Under the pieces are notes generated by a model. It saw only the letters and a list, made by a program, of their open reading frames with translations, was not told the DNA's origin and did no database searches. The position numbers were made by a program, and so were the translations under genes. 20,335 nt of DNA from a virus. This document shows positions 6,913-16,592 of the stretch, one piece after another (the first letter of the stretch is position 1; the number at the start of each line of letters is the position of its first letter). The stretch lies in the IMG/VR virus record IMGVR_UViG_3300032401_000106, positions 1-20,335 of that record. One strand, 5' to 3'.

Positions 6913-9036
6913 CTACTGTTGACCTGTGGGGTACAAAGTATCATTCCCGCTTCGATAGACATCTAAAACACTATATAGTTGCTCAGGGAAGCGAATCAAA
7001 AATTCGATAAAGATTCCAACTGACTTCACCTGCCGCAATAAATCCTGTAAGAGCTCCCTTGCCACCCCTGTATCGGTGACATATAAACTGTACTCTTTAC
7101 CCAAACCACTCATCACTATGGCCCCACGCCGCCTTATGATCGTAATGCTCGAACCTATCTCATGATTTTGCTTGAAAATATAGGTTGGATCAAGTTGTAC
7201 AGAGTTAGCTGTTGGCTTATACAACACTCTTACGGGTCCTTCTTGAAACTCTGTGCCAAAGTCAAAGATAGCAAAAGACTCTTCGTTACCGATATTGTTA
7301 GGTGAATCAATGGGCAATGTGCGAACATTGTTACCGGCCTTGATTTCCATTTGAATCGTGGACGTAAGTGACGACACTACAAAGGCCGCATTAAGATCCC
7401 AAGTATATGGACCTAAAATACCGGTATCGAGTTGAGCACTAGTTAGGTGCGCTATGCCGCCCTCATTAGACATGCCAATACGCTCAGTGCGACACACGCC
7501 CCCGGTATTAATCCCCGCAACTCCAATCGCTGAATAGGTGAACGATGTTGGTGAAGGAATAGAGGCTACAACAAATGTCCCATTTATAGTTGGATCTGCT
7601 ACTGAGTTTTGCACCCTAACACCCTCACCTATCAGAAATCCATGCGGCGTTACAGTGGCCACGGTAACTGTAGTACCAGCACGAGTGGCAGTGGATATGT
7701 TGGTCTCAAATAAGTCAGCAACTTCTGGCAAATCTGGCGTCACACCATTGAGGATGTTGCCGGTTTTAGAGGTGTAGGTGTACGCCTGATTATGATCAAA
7801 TCTAGTATTAAAATCCTTGGATAAAACAATGTCTTCAGAGATAGTGAGAACGTGAGTCTTAATCTCCTTCAACTCCTGGACAACAAATCGTCCTCCATTA
7901 AGAGGCCAATTGGTCGCATCTGCAACCTCAAGAGATGTCGCACTTAGTCTGTTGATTACTCGTTCTGAAAAACCGTTTATATGTGCGGAGCCAGCAAGAC
8001 CTCGTCTCACCACTGGTGGTGAGGCTGGCATCTCTACGATTATCTGCCCGGGTGACACTTCCCACACCACAGAGCGTGAGTCATTGCCGTATATTACAAG
8101 TTTTAATGGCGATATGAAGTTTAAAGCTGTAATAGAGGTATGAGTGTGAGAGCCAACTATGCCAAACAGGTTTACGAACGTAAAAGATGATGCAGATAGA
8201 TCAACTGTGTTTATCACGAATGAGCCTGTATTCCCAGGAATATCAATGATAGCGATATCGCCAATTTGCACCTTGTTGAGATTGGGGGTGGGTCCACCGG
8301 TGTGTTGAAACGTCACGGTATCACCAATCTTGGTGATAGTCCACGTAGTTCCAATGCTAGCCCCAGCATCCTCATTAAAGCCCTTAAATTGCAATCCTAT
8401 ATTAGCTCTACCACCAACTACCTGTATAGATCCTTTTGCACCAACGGTATTTGAGAACAAACGGATAAACTTCTTCTTCTGAATACGATCGTCATACACC
8501 ACAGCAAAACTATGACTAGTCTGCCGATTAATAACTCCAACGATTTCTTCTGCTGTAGCGGCAGCAATGTCGGTAAAGTTCTCAGTCTTAAACACAATCC
8601 GCTCTTCATGCACCTGATCAACGCGGTAGTTCAACTCCCAACCATCTCGAAGAGTTAATGGGGTAAACTTCATTGATTGAGTAAAGGATGTCGTAGTTTC
8701 CTTAAAGAAGAAGATGTCTAGTAAGGTGTCCATAACAAGTTTTACTTGTTTAGGTTGGTAGGCTAGAACAGGTATATAACGACGAAAATCGTCATCCTGC
8801 ATGCCGATAAACCTAGGCCTAGATATCTTAAAATTCGTACCAAGCCTATCAATATATGGTCTAGATGCAGTTTTGATAAAGAATTGTTGGCGCACTTCTT
8901 CCGTGAGATCTGCGAGTTTCTGATCTGATTCGCCAAGGGCTTCTATAAGAGCTTTCCAATTAGGGTTCTGCCGAGTTTTAAAATAACGCGGTAACTCATC
9001 ATGGATGCGATCTATTTTTGTTTTATTATTAGCCAT
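6913..9036 (-). CDS. gpI-like baseplate/tail wedge protein with inserted modules, 707 residues
   Basis: Position directly after the J-like gene and the two ends suggest the P2 gpI / T4 gp7-like role of a wedge protein linking the J-type core to the fibres. Residues 1-115 are helical-looking (LPRYFKTRQNPNWKALIEAL, then RPYIDRLGTNFKISRP) and ~635-690 form a second conserved-looking block ending near IEFLIRFPEQLYSVLD. Between them sit inserted modules: ~131-209 (AATAEEIVGVINRQ, then GSIQVVGG), ~235-305 (VQIGDIAIIDIPGNTGSF) and ~452-515 (TPHGFLIGEGVRVQ). Family members such as P2 gpI are under 200 residues, so this one is greatly enlarged. ATG 9036 follows the upstream TAA by one base and lacks a visible SD, so translation probably depends on coupling. 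The assignment rests on synteny and end motifs; I could not confirm it by alignment. Confidence 0.82.
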   Translation of the reverse strand: MANNKTKIDRIHDELPRYFKTRQNPNWKALIEALGESDQKLADLTEEVRQQFFIKTASRPYIDRLGTNFKISRPRFIGMQDDDFRRYIPVLAYQPKQVKLVMDTLLDIFFFKETTTSFTQSMKFTPLTLRDGWELNYRVDQVHEERIVFKTENFTDIAAATAEEIVGVINRQTSHSFAVVYDDRIQKKKFIRLFSNTVGAKGSIQVVGGRANIGLQFKGFNEDAGASIGTTWTITKIGDTVTFQHTGGPTPNLNKVQIGDIAIIDIPGNTGSFVINTVDLSASSFTFVNLFGIVGSHTHTSITALNFISPLKLVIYGNDSRSVVWEVSPGQIIVEMPASPPVVRRGLAGSAHINGFSERVINRLSATSLEVADATNWPLNGGRFVVQELKEIKTHVLTISEDIVLSKDFNTRFDHNQAYTYTSKTGNILNGVTPDLPEVADLFETNISTATRAGTTVTVATVTPHGFLIGEGVRVQNSVADPTINGTFVVASIPSPTSFTYSAIGVAGINTGGVCRTERIGMSNEGGIAHLTSAQLDTGILGPYTWDLNAAFVVSSLTSTIQMEIKAGNNVRTLPIDSPNNIGNEESFAIFDFGTEFQEGPVRVLYKPTANSVQLDPTYIFKQNHEIGSSITIIRRRGAIVMSGLGKEYSLYVTDTGVARELLQDLLRQVKSVGIFIEFLIRFPEQLYSVLDVYRSGNDTLYPTGQQ

Positions 9037-9037
9037 G

Positions 9038-12000
9038 TTATGCTACACTAATATCTTGAGGTTCAATAAAGGCTCTCTCTGAGTCAGATACGGGTATTCT
9101 CCCCTCGATACTCGCCAACGGAGCGCTAACCGTCATGGCCTCAATCCCTGTTATTCCCATGACACGAACTATAACCTCAGCTAAGATTGCATCACTACCT
9201 ATGCCTAATGTGTTAACGTAGCCCACTATAACAGACTTGATGTCATTTGTTATGTCGTTGATGTTAACACCCACATTAGTAGTAATTTGTAACACCATGC
9301 TCAAGCGCTTGATCAATGGCGGTAGGGTTTCTATGGCGCCGCCGATAGCACGACGACCTGGATAGGTAACCTGATCTGGTTCAAAACCATCCACAATGCG
9401 CTGTACTGTGCGCATTAGCCCGGTGTAGTATGTGTACCCGTCGATACCCGTAGTCACATCTACTGAGTACCCCAGTTTACCCATAGGAATTATCTGCGTA
9501 CCGCTGACCTGAGATACCTTATATGCTCTGGTAGCTGGAGTTAGGAAGACCTGACGACGATTGGTATTAAATGTATCAATAACAGTGTGTTCGATTCTAC
9601 GCAGACTTCTGTAGGTGTTATTGACACCCTCAATCAAGAAGTAGCCAATTGGACTTACAGAAATCTGGCGTGTAGATTGCGTAACTCCAGTCAAATTCTC
9701 TGTCCTAACGAATGGGCGACAGTCGGCAGTGCTGCCCACCTGTGTCAACTTGAAGGATCCAGAGTTTGCTGAACTGAACCAGTTCGCATGGGCGATATTA
9801 TCAACAAACAGTGTGTCATCCACTCTAGCAGAGTCGCCTTCAAGGATCTGTATATCGCCTACATTTTGAAGATACGCGCCTTTTCCTGCATCAAGTGTTT
9901 GATTAAAAGAGACACCAATTGATGTTGAGGTGGTTCCCTTATAATTCCCACCAAGAGTAACGACTGTAGCAGTGTCAAAAGAACCGGTATTCTTCGCAAT
10001 CACTTGACGATAAAGTGTCTCAGGATCTTCTTGTTTCTTTACCCAGGTGCCAATGCTGAGGTTCTTGAATGCACCTGCAGCCCCAGTCACCTGATCTAGG
10101 TTTGCAGCCCAATTAGTGGATAGATTCAAGTTGTTAAATAGAGTTGCCGTGTCTAACTGCTCAGTGGCTCCCTCATTTTGGAAGATAATCGAATCATTGG
10201 TCAATCCAAGAATTCGAAATGTTCCAGAGTTGGAGGCACCAAGTGTCTCACCGGAGATCACTATGAGGTCATCGACTGCAGCACCGCAGTCGATAAAGCC
10301 CGGTGCGTCACCATCTATCCAGCGAAGCTTATATAGACTATTAAACCCAGTCGACTCCACGGTGTATCGCGTAACTGTTCTTGCAGCATCGATCACATGC
10401 CCATCAACGTAGCTACCATTGGACGTCGCAGTGGTAAAAGTAAATGTCAGCACACTGGGCACTGTGAGCACAAGATATGTTGATGGAACCACATTGTTAT
10501 CAGTGAGAACAAAGGTATCACCCTCTTTTAATCCGTGCTGAATCAGGGTGGTGGCAGTTGCTGTACCCCCCAATACACTGATTTCTACCAATGGTATCTT
10601 AGCAGAGTGTTTTAGATTCCATTTGATAATAGGGGTCGGGACGATGCCAATATTCCCTGTTGTGCCTACTGCCTGATTAGTCATGGCGACACCATCTGGA
10701 TTGACTACGTCAACGTATCGGGCTACAGCATCTTTACCGACAATAGGTAAACCAGAAACATTGGCATCTCCAGTAGCTTTTGCTTTATTGCCGCTACTCC
10801 AACTAGACGAGAAGGTTCCATAGGCGCAAAGTAGATCACCAATCTCAACATCATCTAGGTTAGCACCTTGAGTTTGTGCTCCGATAAAATGTGTGCTGAA
10901 TGCTGCAGTTGCCAACAGTTCAATGGAGAGGGCAGATACAACCTCATCTTCTGTATTGCTGCTCAGAATATCAACACGTATTTGATTCGTAGCTGCTATA
11001 TAGGTTGCTCCAGTTGGAGCTGTTAAGTTGGCATCCACTGAGAACCACACAGCAAATGTGACGCCGCTTGCACTTTGGAATGTGAAGTAGTCAGCTTGAG
11101 TAGGTACGCCACTAACCGTAAGAGAAAAGGTCTGTGGAGTGGTGACAGAACCAAGATGTGGTGCGGGGATTTCAAAGTGAAGATTTGCAGCATCTGCAAT
11201 ACCAGCCGCTATCTCGTCGTCTGGTCCAATAGATGCTGCACCATTCACAGTTGCAGTAACGTTGAAAACTGAGCCGCCATCATTGTGGGTCCAACGCCAC
11301 ACTGTTCCAGCAGGGCGACCATATGACGTAGATTGGTCAGCAATCGTAAATCTAACAAAGGATCCTAATTGTGTGTCTTTGTAATTCCAGCGATACTCAA
11401 CGTTGCTGCCAACACCCTTAAGCACATCAATAGAGTCACCAATTTTTAGTTTAGATGCTCGCTTGGTGGGTTGTGCATTGACGATTTCCACATAATCGCC
11501 ACGTGTTAGGGTAACTGGAAATGCTGCCGTCTTAACTGCTAATAGGTTGTCAGGGACACCGGGAGAGATCTGTCCATCGCCGAATATAGATAGTGCAATA
11601 TTGTTGGCGTTGCCCCCAACCACTTCTACTGCGCCAGCGGATCCCAGTTCTTTAGACCTGACCTGTATTTTCCTTATTGCACTCGATATTGCCACGTCAG
11701 AAACAATGGGGAGTTGTGATAGTGCTTTCTGTGTGAAATGGTGATATACGTTGTTTAGCGTAACTGGCACCAGTTTAAAGAATTCACCGAGATCTGTTGT
11801 GTCGTGATTTGGCGCACTCTCGATAGCATAGGCAGTTGGAGCACTTCCTTGAAGTATCATTGCTGTCTTTAGGGAGAAGTTTGGTAGAGTATTTTCGAAT
11901 TGGCGAACCCAATTGATGCCATCATATAGGCTGACATATCCATTAACTGTATTCCCCGGATCTGGATCATGTCCATAAGACAGCGACATGCTGTAATCAC

Positions 12001-15000
12001 TCGGACCCGCAGGGAGATACTCCTCATCGCGGGTCGCTTTAACAATAGGGTTTGTACCACTAACCAATGCTGCATACAACACAGTGCTGTCAGCATTTAT
12101 TTGGGTTACAATGTCAGATACAGCTGTCCCCGTTAGTGAAAAGATAAGAACAGATGTTGCAATAGCGATGGTTTCAGGACCCGCATTAGTACCAGCAGAA
12201 GACTGCGCCGCAGTAAAACCTGAAGTCCCTACAGCAGCAGGTAGTCTTCCACCGTTTGCGGCGTCAGTGACAGTTATCACATTAGCGAGCACGGTGGCAG
12301 ATGCAAAACCAGAATCACCGTTGATAATCACGGCTGTCTTAGTTGCTATTGTGCCAGCACTGTCGCCAGCGCTTACAGTGCTGATTCTTACTGCCCTACT
12401 TGCACCGTGTAGAGGCTGTGGAGTAACACCAGAGACATCATACCAAAAGGCAACACTACCCGCAGCATCTTGAAGTATGAAGTATTTACCGTCCAAGCTT
12501 ACATCTGCCACACCGGTGAAGGGAGCACCAAAGGCGAAGCCTGTGGTATTCACACCTTCGGCAGCAGGAGCATATGGTCCATTATCCGCGTTTGTTATAG
12601 TTACAATGTTGCCAAGCACAGAAGCAGTAAACTCAGGATCAGCACCGACAATGCTCGCAGTCAATCCTGCAACAGTAACGGCAGAATCAAGCGCAACAAC
12701 TTTAACAACCAGTATGCGGTTTGCGCCATAAGATACGGGTGTACCAACAACACTGTTTGTGTCATATACTACAGCAACAACTCCAGCGGAGTCATTGAGT
12801 GTAAAGAAACTGTTATCTACAAGTGGGGGTGTTGCTGTAGTAGTTACCGTATTATAAGATTTACTTCCAATATTATCAGCAATGGTGGTTACTGCTGTAA
12901 CCTCCGGAGACCCGGCACCAGTTATGGTGGCCTCAGGATTGTGGACATCAACATATTTAAGAATATCGCTGACCGCCTTAATCCTAAATTGCCCTCTATT
13001 GGAGGCACTTACACCAGAATCACCAAGCATGCTGACAATGTCGCCAGCGACCACTGTTGCTAGGTTGGTACCAGGATTAGAGAATGTCAGGCGATAATCA
13101 TCGCCACCCAATGAAGTTACCGCAATAGTATCACCGGTTACAACCCCAGTTGCTTTGATAGAGCCAGAACCAAAAGTGTAGGTATTAAGAGCATAATTAG
13201 GAGTTGTACTATGCAATATAGTGCTTAGTTGATCTGGAGAAGTGGGGTACTCAATACGAAATCTATAGTTATCACCATGTGGACCGTATTCACGAGCACG
13301 AATTAGTAAGGCTCCACCACCTGATGTAGCACCACCAGATACATACCAGTTTCTAGAACGGAACCAAACAGCATAGTCTTTAAAATCCGTCTTGTTAGCG
13401 GTTTTCCCCCAAACTGGTAGACTGGAAAATATCACATTTGGTTCATTGTCAGCATCGTATGCAGAAAATGATTGATCAGATATAGGCAGCGATGTGCTAA
13501 CCCGTCCCGTTCGCGACATCCGGATATCTATAGTTTTCGCAACTGAATCTTGATCTAAGATGAAGACAATACTATCTTCAGCATTTATAGATATTGGTCT
13601 CACCAAATTGAAGCGATCATTAATACTATGATCCATCAAGGTGCGAGGTAGCGCATGCTGTGTTCCCACTCTATCGCCGGCCAGTTTATCTCGGATAGAG
13701 CGATATTGTCCCTTGTTATTGCCGTCCAGGTTGCTGATGTAATCGTCGTAATCTACCACAGTTGCATTAAGACTGTCAGTAGATTGAAGCTCTTCACTAT
13801 ATGGATCTGGATCTGGGGCAATAATGGGGTATGGACTATACACCCCTGGTATGGCATTGGACGTCAATACCCCACTTCTATCAGCATATGTAACTCGATC
13901 AAGCCAAACTAATTTACCCAATTCTGCGTCAGCATTGGTGCTCGTTGGTTCTGTGATTTTAAAGAAGGACACCAGATCTTTGCTAGACACCCTATTAGCG
14001 ATATGCGACGGATTGCCCGCATATTCAGGTTGTTGACTACTAAATAGGAAAGCGGCGTTACCTACGGATATTGGAAGCGCGATGCTGCCACCATCTTCTG
14101 TAGTAGAGGTGATTTTTACAGCACTAGTTTTAAAGACTGAGGCCTTTACATTCACCAGGTTGCTATTGATCGCATCAACGATACTTTGAATAGTGGCAGC
14201 AGGTGGGGTAGCAGTAAAAATCCCTTTCCAAAGTTGCAAAAATTTATCGGCTTTAAAGATCTGCATGTCTTCAGTTGCTGCAACAACATGAACACCGGGA
14301 ACAATATCTACATTCTTGACTTCAATATATGAATCAGTGTTGGCAACTGTGTGCCCACCTTTCGATACTATCTTGTACAATCCAGTGTTTGCAGGATCAA
14401 TCCATGAATCCAACCCACTATGACTGGTGATATAAATGAAGTCATGCGGTAATGCTGCTTCAAAAGACAACAATGAGTCTGACATCAACCGCATTACATT
14501 AGACGATTGATCTGTGATCGTGATCGTTTGGCCCAGAGCCAAACCTATGCCAGATCGCGAGTTAACCTCTAATGCATCTGCCGTTATTACAAGCTCTGCT
14601 GGTCTGTTTTTTGAGTCTGTCGATACATTGTAGGCACCCGTAATTGTCTCAGACGAAATAACACTCCCCTTAGCATCACTTGTTCCTGCGGTAATGGAAT
14701 CACCAGGGGCAATATCAGTAAGAATCCTAAGATTACCTGTTTGACGATTTAACTGAAAATTAGAATTCTGACCAACTGCTGCAATTTTTTGATTATTAAA
14801 TAAAGCGTTGAAATACGTACCGCCATCAATAGAGAGTGTTGATGCTGATCCGCTCTTGTTGGACACAATTTGTAACTTGCCGCTAGTTATGTTTGCAGTG
14901 GTTGTTACACCGGCGTACTTGGCGTTAAAAGCGGTGACCCAGTCTGTGAGCGTTACAGCAGTAAGCGCAATACCATTAAAATCTGTAGTGTCAAATCCCC

Positions 15001-16582
15001 TATTCTGCGGGGGTGTGCCATCCACTGATATGATTAGGTTTCCAGGGATTGAGATATTCCACGATGAAAACGTAGTTGTTAACAGAGAGGCAGACTTTTG
15101 CTCCTCATTTAGCAGAGTGTTATTTTGATATAGACGAATATAGGAATATGAGTTAGTTGGAAACTTCAATATCACATTCGCCGATTGGAGCGGATCATCT
15201 GTTGCCAGAAGAGGCGATACTTGGATAGTTTCTGTAGCATGATCAACAGGAAACAACAGTATGCTTGTCGACGTATCTGTAAACGTCGCCTTAAAGGTTG
15301 TAGATTGGTTATTGATGGCGACAATAATCTCACTGATAGTGGCTGCCGAGATATTAAAAAACTGACTACTGTTAAATACCACTGTCTCTTCTATGCTATC
15401 AACTAGTACACGCAACTCCATTCCATCTGTTAACTCATAGGGTCCATCTGCCACATTGATTACTTGAGGACGTGGAAGCGGATAATTGGCTAGTTGTAGA
15501 AACTCCTCATTACCGGATGCATCACTAAGTAGAGTGTCGACACTTTGTCCCTGGAATGACGGTTGAAAACCACTTCCATCGTCAATATACAGAATCGATG
15601 GATCCCCAACAATGGGTGGCTCCGTGACGGAAGCTGAGGCCACTTGTTTTCCATCATCAGAGTCATAGACCCCAATGATGGAAGATAGGATCGCAGATGC
15701 AGTACCACGGGCTAGGGTGGTTGAATAAGACTTAATGCGTTCACGAAAGGCATCATCTGTCTCAGCATCTCTTCCATCTGTTGGTGAAGAGGTATTAAAG
15801 ACAGTGGCACCGGTGAAGGGTAGAGCAGTAAAACTAGTGATAGTGTTTATGCCTGCATTATTCCGGGAACCGGATAAAACGGATGTGATACTGATATTGG
15901 TTACCGTATCTTCACCAGCAGGAATTACGGCATCCCTGAGTGTCCTAAATTCAACACTAGGGTTCTGATTGTTGGCAGGAATGATAATGGCCGTCCCAGC
16001 AGCTATCAATCGATCTACTGTACCCTGGCCATCTACAACCGTATCAGAGATTAGATGGTCTTTCTGCAGGGCAGATCCAAGTGTGACAGTGTAGAACGAA
16101 CCGTTATAGACGATCTCTGTATAGGGAATTGGGCCTTCAAAGTTTTGAGTACCGCGACCAATAAAGAGATCGCCCCACGCACCAATACCCAGCCCCACAC
16201 CGTTCCATGCCGATGCATCATTTACATATATTGTCGTAGAGCTAGAAATAGGGGGCGTTTTAACTTGATATAGGCCTGTACTTCGTTTAGAGATATTAGT
16301 ATCTTGGATAGTCACAAAACCAGTACTTCTTTGTGCTGAAATTCTTGACAAACCAAAGTCAGCTCCACGGGCATCTAGATCATTGTTTCTTGTGGCATCG
16401 ATATTGAGGAGTTCAAGGACGCTAAGAATTGATGCATTGGTTTCAAAGTCAGTCTGGGCAGCGGCCTCCAATAAAGACAGGAGTACAGACCCGGCATTAA
16501 GGTCATTAAGGGGCGTATCGGCAATTATTTTACGCACCATTTCGCCGAGAATCTGATTATAGCTGCGAATATCAATTGTCAC
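9038..16582 (-). CDS. Giant baseplate J-like wedge protein, 2514 residues
   Basis: This is the J / T4 gp6-type wedge subunit that forms the ring around the tail hub. Residues 1-80 give the usual N-terminus (NAGSVLLSLLEAAAQ, then LDARGADFGL). Residues ~205-340 contain the family core, with IPAG, a GRDAETDDAFRERI motif and ARGT. Residues ~2379-2510 form the J-type C-terminal domain (GLMRTVQRIVDGFEP, then VNINDITNDIKSVI). About 2000 residues between ~360 and ~2378 are extra: a DGMEL...ISAATISEIIVAIN module at ~385-456, two adjacent YFxLxDxAG modules at ~1253-1354 and ~1361-1467, a third diverged copy at ~1828-1911, an HGL module near 2013 and a WVKK module near 2170. Typical J proteins are about 300-660 residues. 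Start is GTG at 16582, with GAGGT 5 bases before and an in-frame stop just upstream. The frame is open throughout, so a sequencing fusion is unlikely. Confidence 0.95.
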   Translation of the reverse strand: MTIDIRSYNQILGEMVRKIIADTPLNDLNAGSVLLSLLEAAAQTDFETNASILSVLELLNIDATRNNDLDARGADFGLSRISAQRSTGFVTIQDTNISKRSTGLYQVKTPPISSSTTIYVNDASAWNGVGLGIGAWGDLFIGRGTQNFEGPIPYTEIVYNGSFYTVTLGSALQKDHLISDTVVDGQGTVDRLIAAGTAIIIPANNQNPSVEFRTLRDAVIPAGEDTVTNISITSVLSGSRNNAGINTITSFTALPFTGATVFNTSSPTDGRDAETDDAFRERIKSYSTTLARGTASAILSSIIGVYDSDDGKQVASASVTEPPIVGDPSILYIDDGSGFQPSFQGQSVDTLLSDASGNEEFLQLANYPLPRPQVINVADGPYELTDGMELRVLVDSIEETVVFNSSQFFNISAATISEIIVAINNQSTTFKATFTDTSTSILLFPVDHATETIQVSPLLATDDPLQSANVILKFPTNSYSYIRLYQNNTLLNEEQKSASLLTTTFSSWNISIPGNLIISVDGTPPQNRGFDTTDFNGIALTAVTLTDWVTAFNAKYAGVTTTANITSGKLQIVSNKSGSASTLSIDGGTYFNALFNNQKIAAVGQNSNFQLNRQTGNLRILTDIAPGDSITAGTSDAKGSVISSETITGAYNVSTDSKNRPAELVITADALEVNSRSGIGLALGQTITITDQSSNVMRLMSDSLLSFEAALPHDFIYITSHSGLDSWIDPANTGLYKIVSKGGHTVANTDSYIEVKNVDIVPGVHVVAATEDMQIFKADKFLQLWKGIFTATPPAATIQSIVDAINSNLVNVKASVFKTSAVKITSTTEDGGSIALPISVGNAAFLFSSQQPEYAGNPSHIANRVSSKDLVSFFKITEPTSTNADAELGKLVWLDRVTYADRSGVLTSNAIPGVYSPYPIIAPDPDPYSEELQSTDSLNATVVDYDDYISNLDGNNKGQYRSIRDKLAGDRVGTQHALPRTLMDHSINDRFNLVRPISINAEDSIVFILDQDSVAKTIDIRMSRTGRVSTSLPISDQSFSAYDADNEPNVIFSSLPVWGKTANKTDFKDYAVWFRSRNWYVSGGATSGGGALLIRAREYGPHGDNYRFRIEYPTSPDQLSTILHSTTPNYALNTYTFGSGSIKATGVVTGDTIAVTSLGGDDYRLTFSNPGTNLATVVAGDIVSMLGDSGVSASNRGQFRIKAVSDILKYVDVHNPEATITGAGSPEVTAVTTIADNIGSKSYNTVTTTATPPLVDNSFFTLNDSAGVVAVVYDTNSVVGTPVSYGANRILVVKVVALDSAVTVAGLTASIVGADPEFTASVLGNIVTITNADNGPYAPAAEGVNTTGFAFGAPFTGVADVSLDGKYFILQDAAGSVAFWYDVSGVTPQPLHGASRAVRISTVSAGDSAGTIATKTAVIINGDSGFASATVLANVITVTDAANGGRLPAAVGTSGFTAAQSSAGTNAGPETIAIATSVLIFSLTGTAVSDIVTQINADSTVLYAALVSGTNPIVKATRDEEYLPAGPSDYSMSLSYGHDPDPGNTVNGYVSLYDGINWVRQFENTLPNFSLKTAMILQGSAPTAYAIESAPNHDTTDLGEFFKLVPVTLNNVYHHFTQKALSQLPIVSDVAISSAIRKIQVRSKELGSAGAVEVVGGNANNIALSIFGDGQISPGVPDNLLAVKTAAFPVTLTRGDYVEIVNAQPTKRASKLKIGDSIDVLKGVGSNVEYRWNYKDTQLGSFVRFTIADQSTSYGRPAGTVWRWTHNDGGSVFNVTATVNGAASIGPDDEIAAGIADAANLHFEIPAPHLGSVTTPQTFSLTVSGVPTQADYFTFQSASGVTFAVWFSVDANLTAPTGATYIAATNQIRVDILSSNTEDEVVSALSIELLATAAFSTHFIGAQTQGANLDDVEIGDLLCAYGTFSSSWSSGNKAKATGDANVSGLPIVGKDAVARYVDVVNPDGVAMTNQAVGTTGNIGIVPTPIIKWNLKHSAKIPLVEISVLGGTATATTLIQHGLKEGDTFVLTDNNVVPSTYLVLTVPSVLTFTFTTATSNGSYVDGHVIDAARTVTRYTVESTGFNSLYKLRWIDGDAPGFIDCGAAVDDLIVISGETLGASNSGTFRILGLTNDSIIFQNEGATEQLDTATLFNNLNLSTNWAANLDQVTGAAGAFKNLSIGTWVKKQEDPETLYRQVIAKNTGSFDTATVVTLGGNYKGTTSTSIGVSFNQTLDAGKGAYLQNVGDIQILEGDSARVDDTLFVDNIAHANWFSSANSGSFKLTQVGSTADCRPFVRTENLTGVTQSTRQISVSPIGYFLIEGVNNTYRSLRRIEHTVIDTFNTNRRQVFLTPATRAYKVSQVSGTQIIPMGKLGYSVDVTTGIDGYTYYTGLMRTVQRIVDGFEPDQVTYPGRRAIGGAIETLPPLIKRLSMVLQITTNVGVNINDITNDIKSVIVGYVNTLGIGSDAILAEVIVRVMGITGIEAMTVSAPLASIEGRIPVSDSERAFIEPQDISVA
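12180..12826 (-). repeat. Two adjacent ~108-residue modules inside the J-like insertion
   Basis: Copies at about 12826-12520 and 12500-12180 align by eye. Both run xxFxLxDxAGxVAxxYD, then a Gly-Ala-x-Arg turn, then DSA, then a segment ending FxAxVLxNxxTxTxAxNG and a final Gly-Phe. A third, more diverged copy starts near 11100 (ADYFTFQSASGVTFAVWF), and a relative lies in the 1732-residue fibre protein near 4290-3950. They are likely small beta domains; function is not known. The boundaries are approximate. Confidence 0.75.
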
Positions 16583-16587
16583 CTTTT

Positions 16588-16592
16588 ACCTC
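16588..16592 (-). promoter_or_regulatory. Ribosome binding site that decides the GTG start at 16582
   Basis: GAGGT on the coding strand lies 5 bases before GTG 16582-16580 and overlaps the TGA stop of the upstream gene (16593-16591). The in-frame TAA two codons before GTG and the first internal Met at residue 15 make GTG the only start that keeps the whole J-type N-terminus. Confidence 0.7.

Noticed and set aside
9036-9040. Frameshift linking the J-like and I-like genes into one protein
   Set aside because: The genes are separated by a TAA stop and one base, and each has its own family-type ends. There is no slippery heptamer, so simple coupling explains it.
12470-13063. Open frame of 197 codons on the plus strand
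   Set aside because: It lies wholly within the J-like coding region on the other strand, its product is Cys- and Ser-rich low-complexity text without any domain, and no start site signal was seen. It is a shadow frame.
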